64,000 nucleotides of DNA from the NCBI GenBank assembly GCA_013368445.1, contig JAACJO010000036.1, positions 1 to 64,000 of the forward strand. The letters are read 5' to 3'. The position numbers and the translations under genes were made by a program. This DNA comes from Leucocoprinus leucothites. Its lineage: Eukaryota > Basidiomycota > Agaricomycetes > Agaricales > Agaricaceae. The notes under the pieces are model-generated. The model was not told the origin of the DNA. It did not search any database and was given only the letters and a program-made list of their open reading frames with translations. Shown one piece after another: positions 1 to 11,468 of this stretch (the stretch's first letter is position 1; every line of letters begins with the position of its first letter).

Positions 1-694
1 TTATCAGGCTTTGAGCTTGTAGGTGAAGCTGCCCTCTTGGTAGCACTGGCACTGGCAGCAGGGGCATCTGCCATCCATCCTTCAAAACCACTGTGAGTGC
101 ATGCAAGCCAAGGGGAAGTGTGCAAACTCACCTTTGTTGTTCATCACTGCTACCTTCAATTTTTGTGTACCTACCTATTGCCTATGGTGAGCACTCACTA
201 GTTTGATGCATATATGCAACCACCTACCAGAGCCTGCTTCAATTAAGGCTTGCTCAGCAGTGTCTTTGCTTGCCTGACACTGGGCTGACTGCTGATGACA
301 ATTTTGCTGTCTGAGAGCAATGATATCGCTATTACTTGACATTATGAGATGGGGGATTGAAGGGGATAGTAGCAGTGTGGTGGTCAAAGATTAGAAGGGA
401 TGTGTCAGGTAAGTCCCAAGAAAAATCAAACATATTCTGAAACCAATCCTAACAATGTATCTGTAGGTCATGTGTTTCGCATTTCACACTCTTATGATTC
501 TTTGTACCTATGACTCACCAAAATAAATTGTTTGATTCTTATGACTCACTGAAGTCCTGCTCATGGCCATGCCTTCTATATGTTGATATTGGATGGTATT
601 TCCTACAGAAGGCTGCATGCATTGTCACCTACTTCAAAGCCTCAATCCACTCTGCATAGAGTTTTGACACTCATGTCAGCAGGAAATTAAATCA
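1..694. other. Left-edge stretch upstream of the Plavaka N-terminal ORF
   Basis: No gene could be identified firmly. On the minus strand a short frame from about 342 to 175 could be the first exon of a small gene, with possible splice signals near 223 and 130 and a Lys/Ser/Ala-rich continuation to the left edge, but there is no recognisable domain. The stretch probably belongs to the Plavaka element or its flank, because the coding part that begins at 695 joins the Plavaka transposase once the inversion is undone. Confidence 0.3.
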
Positions 695-924
695 ATGAAA
701 ACAGGTGCACTAGCTCTCCCATTGACTACTACTGTCTTATCTTATCCACCTCTCTTGCCTGCCTCTTCTCTTTCTCCTCTTGTAGAAGACTCTATGGATG
801 TCTTGGCCATGATGAATGTTCAGGAGCCAACAGTCACTAATAGCATGACAGAGGATGGGATGGAGAATGAAGATGAGGACAAAGACTTTGCCACTATCAA
901 TGCTGAACAGAGCAGTGAAGGTAC
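695..924 (+). pseudogene. Plavaka transposase, detached N-terminal part
   Basis: An open frame starts with ATG at 695 and is acidic toward its end (Glu/Asp-rich stretch at about residues 55-62). It is cut at 924 by the end of a Ty3 LTR. The TSD GGTAC at 920-924 lets it be joined with the minus-strand sequence starting at 10867: the codons Glu-Gly-Thr run straight into Leu-Ser-Val-Glu and a further acidic Glu-rich segment in the same frame. It is therefore the separated front of the transposase gene on 7203-10867. The join is seen in the sequence; assignment to Plavaka comes from the downstream part. An exon upstream of 695 is possible. Confidence 0.75.
920..924. repeat. TSD copy GGTAC (partner at 10863-10867)
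   Basis: These five bases abut the outer end of the minus-oriented LTR at 925. Their reverse complement GTACC lies directly before the plus-oriented 5' LTR at 10868. The pair marks the original Ty3/Gypsy insertion into the Plavaka gene; the copies are now about 10 kb apart and inverted. Confidence 0.85.
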
Positions 925-1579
925 TGTTATAGTAACACTGGCCCAGTCCTAAGCTGGCACAATAAGTATCAACTTTGATCTTATCAAAGGGGACTCCTTC
1001 TTGGTAAGCAACAAAGTTGTTTACTAAGTCAGAGTTATAATATGGTGACTATAATAGTAAGACTTTGGTAATTGAGATCTTAAGGCTTAAGTTCAATTCG
1101 ACTGTGTATAGATAAAGGCTCGTATTGAGTCTCCACCTAACCAAGTAGAAATAATATTTCTTCTTGGTAGATATCGATGACTTATATATGATACAAGTCT
1201 GTATCTATTATTAACTAGGGCTAATAGCTTCTAATGAAAGAAGAGAAGCATACAGCTTCCTTAACACTAATTAAACTATATAAGATGTGATTTGTCAAAG
1301 AAGCTTTAGAAGTTCTTCTAAAGAAGTTCTTCTTTGATCATCTGACTAGATCACAAGGTAAGTCCAAATATAGCTCAGCTATATGTAATAATCACATATC
1401 ATCACAATATACATAAAACCAAATAAGTCATAACAAGACAAAGTAAATGAGTTAAAACAAACTAGAAAATACAAAAACAAATAAGATGAAAACATAATCA
1501 TGATATTACTTAAGTAAAGCTAATATCGACTTCGTATTGTAAAGAAAACAAATGCTAGATATAATCAATATATATAACA
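925..1579 (-). repeat. Ty3/Gypsy LTR, 655 bp, minus orientation
   Basis: On the minus strand it starts TGTTATATATATTG and ends CTATAACA, the same ends and length as the LTR at 18420-19074 and close in sequence throughout. It is not an ordinary solo LTR: its flanks (GGTAC on the left, CATGA on the right) do not match each other. Each instead matches the flank of another LTR in the window, so this copy is one recombinant end of an inversion. Confidence 0.9.
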
Positions 1580-1584
1580 CATGA
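1580..1584. repeat. TSD copy CATGA (partner TCATG at 19075-19079)
   Basis: The five bases next to the inner end of the minus LTR are the reverse complement of the five bases after the LTR at 18420-19074. Before the inversion they flanked one separate solo LTR. Confidence 0.8.
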
Positions 1585-1591
1585 TCTAGTG

Positions 1592-1962
1592 TGTTAATTG
1601 CTGGTGACCATATGTAATTGATGCAGAACAGTTGCTCTCCTAACCTACTCTCACTTTCTATCCTCTGTGTAATATTGTAAAGCTTGTGCTTTACATTGAG
1701 AATGATGATCTTAAAGTTCATGCTAAATAGTTCAGACCCTTTTATAGGTGACTACATGGTATAAACAAGAAAAGATCAGTTGCTTAATAAGCAACTATAC
1801 AGGTGAATATAATACAGATATTACATAATGTGATCAAGCCATTACAAAATGCATACAAGCATAGATGTGGGTTCTTGATTAATGACCCAGACTAGAGATA
1901 GATCATAAGAAGGTAGTCTGGTATGAACCAGACTACAACATCCATAGTATAGACTCCTTACA
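1592..1962 (-). repeat. Possible LTR of another retroelement
   Basis: Read on the minus strand, a purine tract (AAAAGGGGGG, complement of 1965-1974) is followed by TGTAAGGAG, and about 370 bp later the sequence reads CAATTAACA, giving TG...CA ends. A TATAAAAGGG box lies at the complement of about 1738-1747. This resembles a polypurine tract plus 3' LTR. No TSD or partner LTR is present, so the call is tentative. Confidence 0.35.
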
Positions 1963-2816
1963 TACCCCCCTTTTAGACCAATAATATGGTCTCTTAATTG
2001 ATTAGAAGAATCAGTGATTCATTATAGTGAATCATGAAGTATTTGTTCAGCACTATTTTTCAAGTTGGTACTTGTTATGACTCTAAAGGTTGGGACAGTA
2101 TAAGTCCTAATATAACTTGGTTCAATGTTAACTAGTGCCAGTTAATGTTGTAGAATCAGAAGTGTAAGTTGTGGGACTCACTAATGCCACATAAATTCTG
2201 TGTCATGGAATACAGTACAACTCAAGGCATGGTCTAAAAAATGAAACAATTTCTTTAAGAGTTGATAAAGGGCAGTCAGATATGATTAATCCATCTGCCC
2301 ATAAGATAATTGAGATATTAGTAGACAAGAGTGGATGGATATTATATAAATCCATCCACTCACAATGGTTGAGAAATTAGGTAGGGGGTAATAATGTACT
2401 CCCTGCCTTAGGTGTAGACTCTTCTACCAACTGGCCACTCTCAGTTGATGTTGTTTTGATATCAGTCAAAGGAGAAGAACCACTAGATGCTGGATCTGGT
2501 GGTGGAGTATCATATAGGAGCTCATTGGCATTGTTTGATGATTATAAAGAAAGTGAGTCCACCTGCATGGTGGACTCTTTATTTGAAGGTGGTGCTGGCA
2601 CTGGTTGACCCATGCATGTTGAGGATGCCACAAAAGACATTGACAGAGGCTGGAAATGATTGGATCTGAAGGTCCACCCATTTGTTGCTTCCCAGTAGTC
2701 TCATATCAACTCTGGGTACCACCTATTCTACAGCACCATAGGAATGGGGCATGTGCCCACACAATGCCATGCTGGCTGGGACATCACCCACATATCCCCA
2801 TCTTCTTGTGAGGCCT
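1963..2816. other. AT-rich stretch without a supported gene
   Basis: Only short overlapping frames on both strands. It probably belongs to the decayed internal region of the LTR element at 1592-1962 and the 3' flank of the chromodomain gene. Nothing further was recognised. Confidence 0.4.
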
Positions 2817-5800
2817 CTACTCTGTCCTCAAAGAAGTAGAATTGGATAAGATTGACATTGCTAGGAACCAGCCATCTATCCCATTCAGAGATGGCTGGGG
2901 GTATCCTGTGATACTGCAGCCTTGCAAGTCAATTATTATTATAGCCATTGAATATAGCTTGATGGTTAGTGTATCAACATAAGTAGAGTTCATATACTGA
3001 ACTCCAAAGATATAGGCATGGTCAATCTCTGCAGGATCAACCCCATTGTGTATTAATACCTCAGATATCAATTTGAGGTTCAAATTGTGCCCTTGCCCTG
3101 GGGCAAGAGCCAGTCATTAAACATACCAGTGTTCTCCTGTTTGTGCAACAAAGGGTCAGTTGGGGTGCCTGGTGTTCTATTGTTTGATGTGCTCCCTATG
3201 AAGGTTTGGTGTGGCCATTAGAATGGCCATCAACCATGTAAAGGTTGCATGAGTGTTGTGAGTCTGACCAGACTTGTAAGAAGCAAATATATAGACCCAC
3301 ATGTATCTGTACATTGTGCAAATATTTAGGGCATATTAATGGTCCATGATTAACCCATGGATTAAGTTCTCTGATCCAGGGAACTTGCAGGCCAATACAA
3401 ATATACCCAGCATGTTAAGATCAAAGATATATTCATCAGCAGGTTGGAGAACACCCATCCCACTGGTCTGGTTGCATGGATTTCCTGTCCATGTGATGTC
3501 CTGATTTCTGGCCACCTTTGTGGCCAGACAGTCTTCAATGGGCATCATCAATCCTGATGGCCATTGTCTGGGGTTGAACCTGGTCTGATGGACCAGGTAT
3601 GTCATAGAGTCATCCCAGTTGGACTCCTCAGTCTGTTGGGTGATCCCATATAGTTCTAACAAAAGCATGTATCCTTTGGCATGTTGCCAAACACATGCAT
3701 CATTGTTATTGTAGACAAACCTTACAAGGTCATCTACTTCTGTGGGGTACATGGGCAACCCATGTCCAGCATTACTGTATACTGGATTTTGTTTAGGATC
3801 TGGTTTCCATCCTTCAGCCTGTGTCATCTGTAGTTCTTGAGATGATGCTTGTATGGCTGATTGACCCACATACACAATATTGGTCTTTGGGCTCCAATGT
3901 AAGTGGGGCCCAAGCATTCCACCCATATGGTTGTTACATTGGGCAGCAGTATGTGTGAGGGGATCTCTCTAGACCCCCCAGGCATCAGGCACTCTACTGT
4001 CATGTCCTTCAGTCCTATGCTTAAGGACATGACCTGTAGATAGAGGGCATTTGGGAGCCACAGTCTTCTCCTTGGCTATTGTCTTCTTCTTCTTCTTCTT
4101 CATTTTGTAGTCACTCCCATAGTCTGTACTATCAGACTCATAACTGGCAGCAACCACTTTTGCTTTCTACTCAGTGTTAGTGGGCTGAGTGTCCCAAATA
4201 AAGGTGGGTTTGCCCTGCTTAAATGGGTGAACAGTTATATGGACTGGGTGTCCATATCAGAAAGAGTCAAAAGTTGTGCTAGGTACCATGACTCCTTCTG
4301 GGACTTTCACATTCTGCTCTGCAGGAGATGTAGATTGGGACAGCCCTTCTATGACAACATCTTCAAAATTTGTTGGCTCAGGGTCCTCTCTACAACACTT
4401 GTGCTGAGATTCTCTCTGTGGCATAGTAGACTTGGCATATGACAGCCTCTGTCAGGTTTCCAGCATATCTGTCTGAGGTTGAGTATTTGACAGTCATGAC
4501 AAGCTCAATGAGCTTGTCCTTGTCATAGTAGGTATGGGCTGAGGTTGAGTATCTCTTAGTCTCATCAGTGTCAGTTTAGTAGATGAACTTTCAGTATTCA
4601 TCTTTGTTTTCTTGCCACTAGGTTTGGACCTACTATAGCTAGGGTCCATACCCTGTTGTTGATACTGCTGTCAAGCATTTACTGGCCTCAACAGCTGGGG
4701 GGGCAGATTTGTGGACATGGAAGAAGAGGACCCAGAGTGGGGCTGCTTCCTTGTGTTGTGTGAGGTGGTTGAGAACTCCATCATGGAGTCCTTGCATGCC
4801 CAACTGGACCTTGCAGTTGGTGCTGACATTGCTGCCAATGCACAGAGGTTCTCAATTATCTTATTAGCATGAGACAATCTCACCTCCAGGTGCAATATCC
4901 TTGCATCTCTATTGTTGATGATTTTGACAAGCTCCTCAATTGACTGGAGGACTGCTTCATTATATAGGTCTAATGCATTGATGAGGTAGTTGGGCAAACC
5001 AATCACATGCAGTTGGCTTACTATAGCCAACTGTTGCTCATTATACTGTTCCTGGAGCATGTCTTACTCTGTGGTATATTGCTTTCCTTTTGTAGAATGT
5101 GATGCTGTTGGTGCACCCTCCTGTAGTTGAGTCTGGTTACTCAACCACATTGGATATGGTGGTAATGGTGGCAGTAGCCCCAAGTGGTACTGGGGCATTG
5201 TCAGCAGTGCTATTGCATACAGGTATTGTGGCCAGTACATGGATGCTGGCTGTTGTTGGGGATATTGGGGCATCCCAGGTGGCAGCCCTACCCATGTCAA
5301 TATCATCTATGGACCAGACAGAATAGAAGAGAGTAGGTCATGATAAGGGTCATGACCTGGTTGTTGTTGTGGCTGATGCCCAAGAGCTTTAACTGCCATC
5401 TCCCACCCCTCACCAGGACCTGTCATAGGTCCTGCAGGGTTGAGCATCTCATTTGTGTTCTCAAGGCTGGAAGGACCTTCTAATGATGCATTTACTGTGT
5501 TATCAGTTGTTCTGGCACTGTGATTATACATATTCTGAAGAAAGTGGTTTTTGTGCAAAGTGATGGTGGCAAGTAAGGAAGAGGAGATGATTGTGGTGCC
5601 AAATAAAAGAAAATTTGGCACCCAGGGTCATTGGGTAATCAATTAAGATTAGATCACATGTCAACCTTTTTTGGAAGGTCAACTCTTCCTGCATAAGAAC
5701 TTCATGTTCTGCATACTGTGAAGCTCTAGATATTAATCTAGAGCTATGAGATCCTTGCACTGCTCCATGGGCTCCCAGGTTGTATCTCCCGGGCTCCAGT

Positions 5801-5936
5801 ATACTTCAAACTTGACCTTGCCATTGTCCAAGTGATGATAGCCAATAATATCATTAACAAACCATTCATACTCATTGTCCAACCTGAAATTGTATGGTTC
5901 TGGATGTGATCTGTCTGGAAAACATGTGTCATCCAA
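2817..5936 (-). pseudogene. Chromodomain accessory gene B, inactivated by stops in one frame
   Basis: The N-terminus is a chromodomain: aromatic start (Tyr-Glu-Trp-Phe-Val), an Ile-Ile-Gly-Tyr segment, a Lys-Phe-Glu-Val-Tyr-Trp strand and the signature Thr-Trp-Glu-Pro (5936-5760), followed after a stop by Tyr-Leu-Glu-Leu. After it come a Pro/Gln/Tyr-rich region (about 5620-5064), a helical, probably coiled-coil region (5060-4860), a Lys-rich patch (4120-4075) and a globular-looking C-terminal part (3926-2817). All these segments lie in the same minus-strand frame, about 1,040 codons, broken only by nonsense codons (near 5733, 5304, 5061, 4668 and others). Chromodomains bind methylated histone H3, so a targeting role is possible but inferred. 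The true start, with possible upstream exons, is unclear. Confidence 0.55.
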
Positions 5937-6287
5937 CTTATGACACAGTCATAGCAGACTAACATGGAAAACAGGGTGAATCCTCTGATTCACCAAAGCT
6001 TGGGGTCATCAGCAAAACTCTCCTGGGCTTATTTGGGAGGATAAGTGACAATAAGCACCAATTCTGATCTCTAAGCCAGGATATGGGGGATTCTGAAAAA
6101 TAAGAAGATGGGGGTTTGAATCTGCATAAATCCTAACTTAGTTCACACTAATATATCTCAGGAGGACCAATAAGGATTGATTAACACATAATTTACTATA
6201 GAAATATAGTCATAAGTCCACATAGACTGTTGTAGTACTAGTATGATAATATAAAAAGAGTGCTGTCTGAGTTTTGGGAACTCAGCT

Positions 6288-7068
6288 CTACTGCTCTTCT
6301 GCCTTGATAGTATCCAACACCCTCAAATGTGAGCACTTAGGGGCCCCCTGGTGGTACTTCTGCTGCCTGAGGGGTGATGGGCTCTGACTTGAGGGTACCT
6401 CCACCTTGAGAGTGACATTAGAAGGTGACCAGGTGTGGCCCATCTTGCAACATTTTGCTAGCTGGACAGGTGATTTGGAAAGGCTGTTCTTCCTGAGGTC
6501 CTCTGTCTTGACAGCAGTAGGGAGGTGCATGTTGGATAATTCAGTGGATAGAATAGGCTTTGTAGGGGATGAGTGGGGACTATGAAAAGGAATGATGGCA
6601 GTGTTGACTGTAGTGATATAGTGTGAGTCATAGTAATGGATTGATGACAATGATGGTAGAACTGGGATCTTGTCGGCACCCTTGGCTGGTGCAATCTTCT
6701 TGTCAAGGACCAGCAAAAGGAGGTTGTATGCACTCCTATCAGCCAAAAAACCTCTGAAGGTTAGTGACTAGCCTTCCCTGACAAGCCCAGTAACTCACCA
6801 TGCTGCCTTTAGTTCAGCCCAACTAGTCCATAATTTCTCATGTATCTGTGCATACTGCTCATTACCTGACCTAATCAAGGCCAGATGTGTGGCACCCTCA
6901 ATGGTGTGGAGATCTGTTTGTGTGTATCCATGATCTGTTGTAGGATTGATTGACTATAACAGGTTAGTAAGAGAACATATTTAAGATAGGGTTACAACTT
7001 ACCAGTGGGACAATTTCCCATGCAATACAAGGGGGAGGGAAGTCAGGGTCATAGTCATCAGCATGCAT
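6288..7068 (-). pseudogene. Accessory gene A of the Plavaka element (unknown function)
   Basis: A three-exon model fits on the minus strand: 7068-7003 (ATG, 22 codons, Asp/Pro-rich), a 49-bp intron, 6953-6799 (helical, with Glu-Gln-Tyr-Ala-Gln and Trp-Ala-Glu-Leu segments), a short intron and 6753-6288 (Ser/Pro/Lys-rich, ending Lys-Ala-Glu-Glu-Gln). Splice signals are good (GTAAGT...ATAG, GTGAGT...TTCAG). Codon TG/A across the last junction reads as stop where Trp is expected, suggesting a G-to-A change. No known domain was recognised. It lies between the transposase and the chromodomain gene in the same orientation. Confidence 0.5.
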
Positions 7069-9573
7069 GGTATAAGTGGGAGGGAAAGAGGTAGAGCAGT
7101 GTGATCACTGATGCATCAAAGATCACTCAGTTTGACCATCACATGACCTCACTAGCTTATTCTGAGCTTATTTGCTCTTGATAAATAAATACATTCACAG
7201 AGTTAATAGATAATAGAGTACAGAAGTCTGCTCAAGAAAGGGTTGACATAAAAAACATCAGCAATATCAAGAACTGAGTGAGAGTCCCACTTGGCAGGTG
7301 CACTTGCACCAAACTTTGGGAATAGATATATGCTTTGAGTGATATAATCAACAGGGATAATACTTGCTTTGTGCTGGCCATTTTCCATCAATCTGGTGAT
7401 CTTGTACAAGTGACTAGCTAGATCCAGCCATGAACATGAAAATGGAGTGAACCATTCCACATATGCAAAATGCTTGAAAGGACAACCGTTTGGGAACCAG
7501 AGTGTCTGAGCTACTTCAGGGAGAGTAAAAACACATTGGACTTGTGCCATATGAAGCTCTGTCACTTAATTCTTGTAAGTTCCATTAATTCTCAGTGCCC
7601 AAATTACTGGACATACCTCTTGCACTGCTAGCACTATCACCATGACAATCTACCAACACAGTGTCAAAGCTAGCAGGGACAGGGCAGCCATATTTGTCTT
7701 TCTGAGCTGGATCAATATGTACTGAGTCAACAACAGTGGCTTCAAGGGGATCTGAAGTATGTATGTTATGACTAATAAACTTAACATGGTGATAGGTTGG
7801 CAGAGTTTGGAATGGGATATGAACCATGTGGAGAAGAGCTGAGATCTGCATGGGAGTGAATGCAGGGTGCTGTAATTGGATCACAAAAAATTAAAGAGCT
7901 GGAATTAATTTCACAGCTCCATACTCCTCCTGAATAGATGTCAGACAGACAGCTTTCCACATTGGGTGTTTTGTCATATGTAAACAGCAGCAAGTAATCA
8001 GGGAAGGGATAAAGTGAGGATGGGGAGTGTGGCCTTGAGCCTTCTGATAAGCTTGCTGGACAAACTTCTCATGCAGGAGAAGATGTTCATGTTGATCCAG
8101 CCGTGTGGTCATCTGAGGGTACTCATCTTTCATGTTTGATGCCCTATATGTCTCTTTGGCCATGTCAATGTGTAAGTGCTCCATGTACTCTGTGTTGAAG
8201 TTGTCGAGAGAGACAAATAGTTGAATAAAGTAGATATAATGGTCGAGGAAGTGGACTTTTGGAATGTCAAAATTGTTACATATATTGAGATCTACAAACA
8301 CAGTATGATTAGTCTGGAACTTGTCAAGAGCCACAGACATCACTGCAAGTGTATCTGAGGAGTAGATAGGGTACTTTGCAAGGTAGAGGAAGTCCAGGAT
8401 CGAGCAAACAGTCTTCACAAGCTTCATTGAAGTGCTATGGCCTTGTGGTAAGTGGACATCAAGGACAAGTCCAAGGAGAACATGGCAAATTTGATTGTGT
8501 TCAGTGCCTGTCACTTGTGAAAGGCCTGTAACACTATTTTGGAAAATTCAGATATGATGGTTCGGAAGCAGTCAAGCACAGTGGTTGTTGATCTCTGTAG
8601 CACCAAGTGCTGTTGTCAACCAGGAGAGAAGGTGTTTGATAACTCCTTGATACAGCTGGTGGAGGATGTTGGAAGTGATAGATGAATAGATATTTGAAAA
8701 GGGGAGATCTCTCCAAAAAGGATTTTGCATAGGTTTGATGCCCACTTTGGCACATACTTTTGGAAATACTTGGGGTCCCTCATCCACTTTCACAAGGGGA
8801 TGTTGGATAGGACCAATGTCTCATGGTAATCCAGCAGCACCAGGCTCTCCAATTCCTTCTCATGGTGCTGCACACACTGGGCATCTCCAGTACTTGATAA
8901 TGGTAATGAGCAATTGCTCAGAATAGTCCCCAACATAAGCTGCCAATATAGGGTAGTATTATCAAGCTTCACCATCACCACTGACAAGCATGATCCCTAT
9001 TTGACCAAGTTCCTCCAGTGGTTGGATAACATGTTGCATGCAGGCATGAAATAAATTGGCTAATGCCTGTCACCATAAAGACTTGTTGGAAATATGCTTA
9101 AGTTTGGAGGTTGGAAGGTAGGTAAGGAGCATTTGCACCTGTCGAGATGGCTTATAGTGTGCATGCTTTGGAATATTTCCAAGTGTGATGTACACTGGAT
9201 ATACAGTTTGATTGCAAAAGGTTGCAAGTTGCATCTTGTCTGAGGAGATGATATGAGAACAATTGTTGCCCACTGATCACTAGTTTCCTTCTCAACCCTA
9301 CTCTGTATTTCAGACAAACCTAGTCAGTAAATAGCTCAGGCTTATCCACTACAAAATTGCTGACCTGCATTTTCCACCACCAGTCCCCAGTGTGCATATC
9401 ATGGTACATCCTTTTCTTCATCTCTTGGTCACTATAGTGATGTTCAGGCTCGAAGATCAAGTCATTGCTGAGTTCAGGGTCTTGCCAAAGAGACCATATA
9501 TATTCAACAATACTGCATGCATAGAATACGATTGTTTTGTCACCAATGACAACCTCATATCAGTGAAAGTGAG

Positions 9574-10279
9574 GATGTTGTTATAAACATCGACTTGATT
9601 GATGCTCATTGTGACTTAATCATCCTAGACACCGACACAGCCACAAGGACTGAGACTGCAGTTTTAGATTGGGAAGAGTACATTGGTAAGTTTGATGTGG
9701 AAGAAGAATGATTCGATGTTGATTGGGATAAGTATAATTGGATGGACGTTATTAGGAGGATCAGGAGGAACAGTTTCACTGTTTGATTGCTATGGACTAA
9801 CAGGACTGATTAACAGACAATGATGGTTTCATGGACATCGCGTTTGGATTTGAACCATTAGATATCTAACTATGATAGGTGTTACATCAGCAGACAGATA
9901 CATATTTATCAGAATCGTGATAGTGATTTCGGACTTGTAATTGTAGTTTCATAGTTTGGTATCGTTTCATCTAGTTAGTATTTAAGGACTTGTATCTGGA
10001 AGATTAAACGTAAGTTTAATCTTTCCTTTGTTTCCCAGACTACTTGTGTTTACTTGCCTTGCCTTGAATTCACTTGTATCATTGTTGTTGTCTCGAACCT
10101 CGCGCTACCTTAGACTTACCTCAAGTCTTCTTGGCCTTCTCTTACTGAGCTTTCGAGAATACTCAAGCTTATTAATTGAAGTAGGTTAAAGACCAGTTAG
10201 CCGCTGTCTTACATAACCTGATCACGTGTTGTGACACGTGATGTTACTAGGCGCTCTGACTGTAAATCTTAACAGATGT
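9574..10279. mobile_element. Solo LTR of a second family (9579-10274) with GATGT TSDs
   Basis: The insert begins TGTTATAAACATCG at 9579 and ends CTTAACA at 10274 (696 bp, TG...CA). It is flanked by GATGT at 9574-9578 and 10275-10279. Removing the insert and one TSD restores the Plavaka reading frame across the site on the minus strand. It is unrelated by eye to the 655-bp LTRs. Orientation cannot be assigned. It contains a CACGTG-bearing palindrome at 10221-10242. Confidence 0.85.
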
Positions 10280-10862
10280 TGTGGAAGCCCATTGTCAATT
10301 ATTGCATTAAGTTCAGCTACCATCTTGTATGACAACCCTAGCCTCTCAGGTAGCTATATAACCAATTAATATTTATTTATGGTCTTTATAGGATAGCAGA
10401 CTTACTCTGTCAATCAATAACAATTTTGAGACAGCACTTGAGCTGATTCCCTCTAGCTTCACCCATCTCGCAAGACCCCAGTCAATGTTGGATGCAAATA
10501 GCACCCATGGATTCAGTGTGGTCAAATACTCATCTTGAAGTGAAGCAGCATACAGATCATTGAGTGTCTGAGTTTCATCAACAACTCTCCCAGCTCATGA
10601 GTTGTGATGCTTTCCTATGTATCAGAGAATCTGTGCTGGTTTGAGTCCAGAACCCTCATCAATGAGCTTGCATTCAAGGAGTTTCTGAGCATATGCCTTC
10701 TCTGTGTTCATGATCTAGTCCTCCATTAGGACAAAAGCATCCTAGGAATCACCACCAACCAAGTCATACACCAGGGTCAGTCCAACCACCAGGTCCAAGT
10801 CTTCTTCAAGTTCATCAATCTCTTCTTCTGCTATCAGCTCCTCCAGCAACTCCACAGACAGG

Positions 10863-10867
10863 GTACC
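10863..10867. repeat. TSD copy GTACC (partner GGTAC at 920-924)
   Basis: It lies immediately before the TG that starts the 5' LTR at 10868 and matches, as reverse complement, the bases next to the minus LTR at 925. Confidence 0.85.
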
Positions 10868-11468
10868 TGTTATGTATATTGTTTATATCTAGCATTTGTT
10901 TTCTTTACAATACGAAGTCGATATTAGCTTTACTTAAGTAATATCATGATTATGTTTTCATCTTATTTGTTTTTGTATTTTCTAGTTTGTTTTAACTCAT
11001 TTACTTTGTCTTGTTATGACTTGTTTGGTTTTGTATGTGTTTTGATGACATGTGATTATTAAATATAGCTGAGCTATATTTGGACTTACCTTGTGATCTA
11101 GTCAGATGATCAAAGAAGAACTTCTAAAGCTTCTTTGACAGATCACATCTTATATAGTTTAATTAGTGTTAAGGAAGCTGTATGCTTCTCTTCTTTCATT
11201 AGAAGCCCTTAGCCCTAGTTAATAATAGATACAGACTTGTATCATATATAAGTCATTGATATCTACCAAGAAGAAACATCATTTCTACTTGGTTAGGTGG
11301 AGACTCAATACGAGCCTTTATCTATACACAGTCGAATTGAACTTAAGCCTTAAGATCTCAATTACCAAAGTCTTACTATTATAGTCACCATATTATAACT
11401 CTGACTTAGTAAACAACTTTGTTGCTTACCAAGAAGGAGTCCCCTTTGATAAGATCAAAGTTGATACT
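10868..11468 (+). repeat. Ty3/Gypsy 5' LTR, truncated at its 3' end
   Basis: It starts TGTTATGTATATTG and aligns with 18420-19034 almost throughout, apart from a 14-bp duplication near 18670 that it lacks. It stops at GTTGATACT, without the last 40 bp present in the other two copies (the segment ending CTATAACA or CTATAATA), and runs straight into the gag reading frame. No primer binding site follows. A TATATAG near 11152 could be the promoter. Confidence 0.85.

Larger units (their letters stand above)
2817..10867 (-). mobile_element. Plavaka-type DNA transposon (main part, decayed)
   Basis: The block holds, in transcription order on the minus strand, the Plavaka transposase (10867-7203), accessory gene A (7068-6288) and chromodomain gene B (5936-2817). 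A 696-bp solo LTR sits inside the transposase. The element continues at 695-924 on the plus strand, separated by an LTR-mediated inversion. Terminal inverted repeats were not identified, so the true ends are unknown, and whether genes A and B belong to the element is inferred from shared orientation, decay and composition. Confidence 0.7.
7203..10867 (-). pseudogene. Plavaka transposase, main part (interrupted)
   Basis: Several segments match the Plavaka transposase family in order. From 10867: an acidic region, the lead-in to a 54-bp intron around 10400-10353, and a Leu-Ser-Tyr-Lys helix. After the LTR: the Gly-Asp-Trp-Trp-Trp motif (about 9400), a Ser-Ser-Asp-Lys...Gly-Asn-Ile block (9260-9160), Val-Gly-Asp-Tyr (about 8930), Leu-His-Gln-Leu-Tyr-Gln-Gly (about 8655), an Asn-Thr-Glu...His-Ile-Asp region (8190-8160) and the C-terminal Ala-Tyr-Val-Glu-Trp-Phe-Thr-Pro-Phe (7470-7440) with Asn-Pro-Phe near 7235. 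Plavaka transposases are RNase H-like DDE enzymes. Stops (several TGA at expected Arg codons), frame changes and an LTR insertion at 9579-10274 make it nonfunctional. Its first coding part is displaced to 695-924 (+). Confidence 0.8.

Noticed and set aside
925..1579. Ordinary solo LTR insertion
   Set aside because: The two flanking pentamers differ from each other and each matches a different LTR in the window, which indicates recombination and not a simple insertion.
9880..10274. A shorter LTR starting at TGTTACATCAG
   Set aside because: Its flanks do not match, while the longer unit starting at 9579 has a perfect GATGT duplication and restores the host frame.
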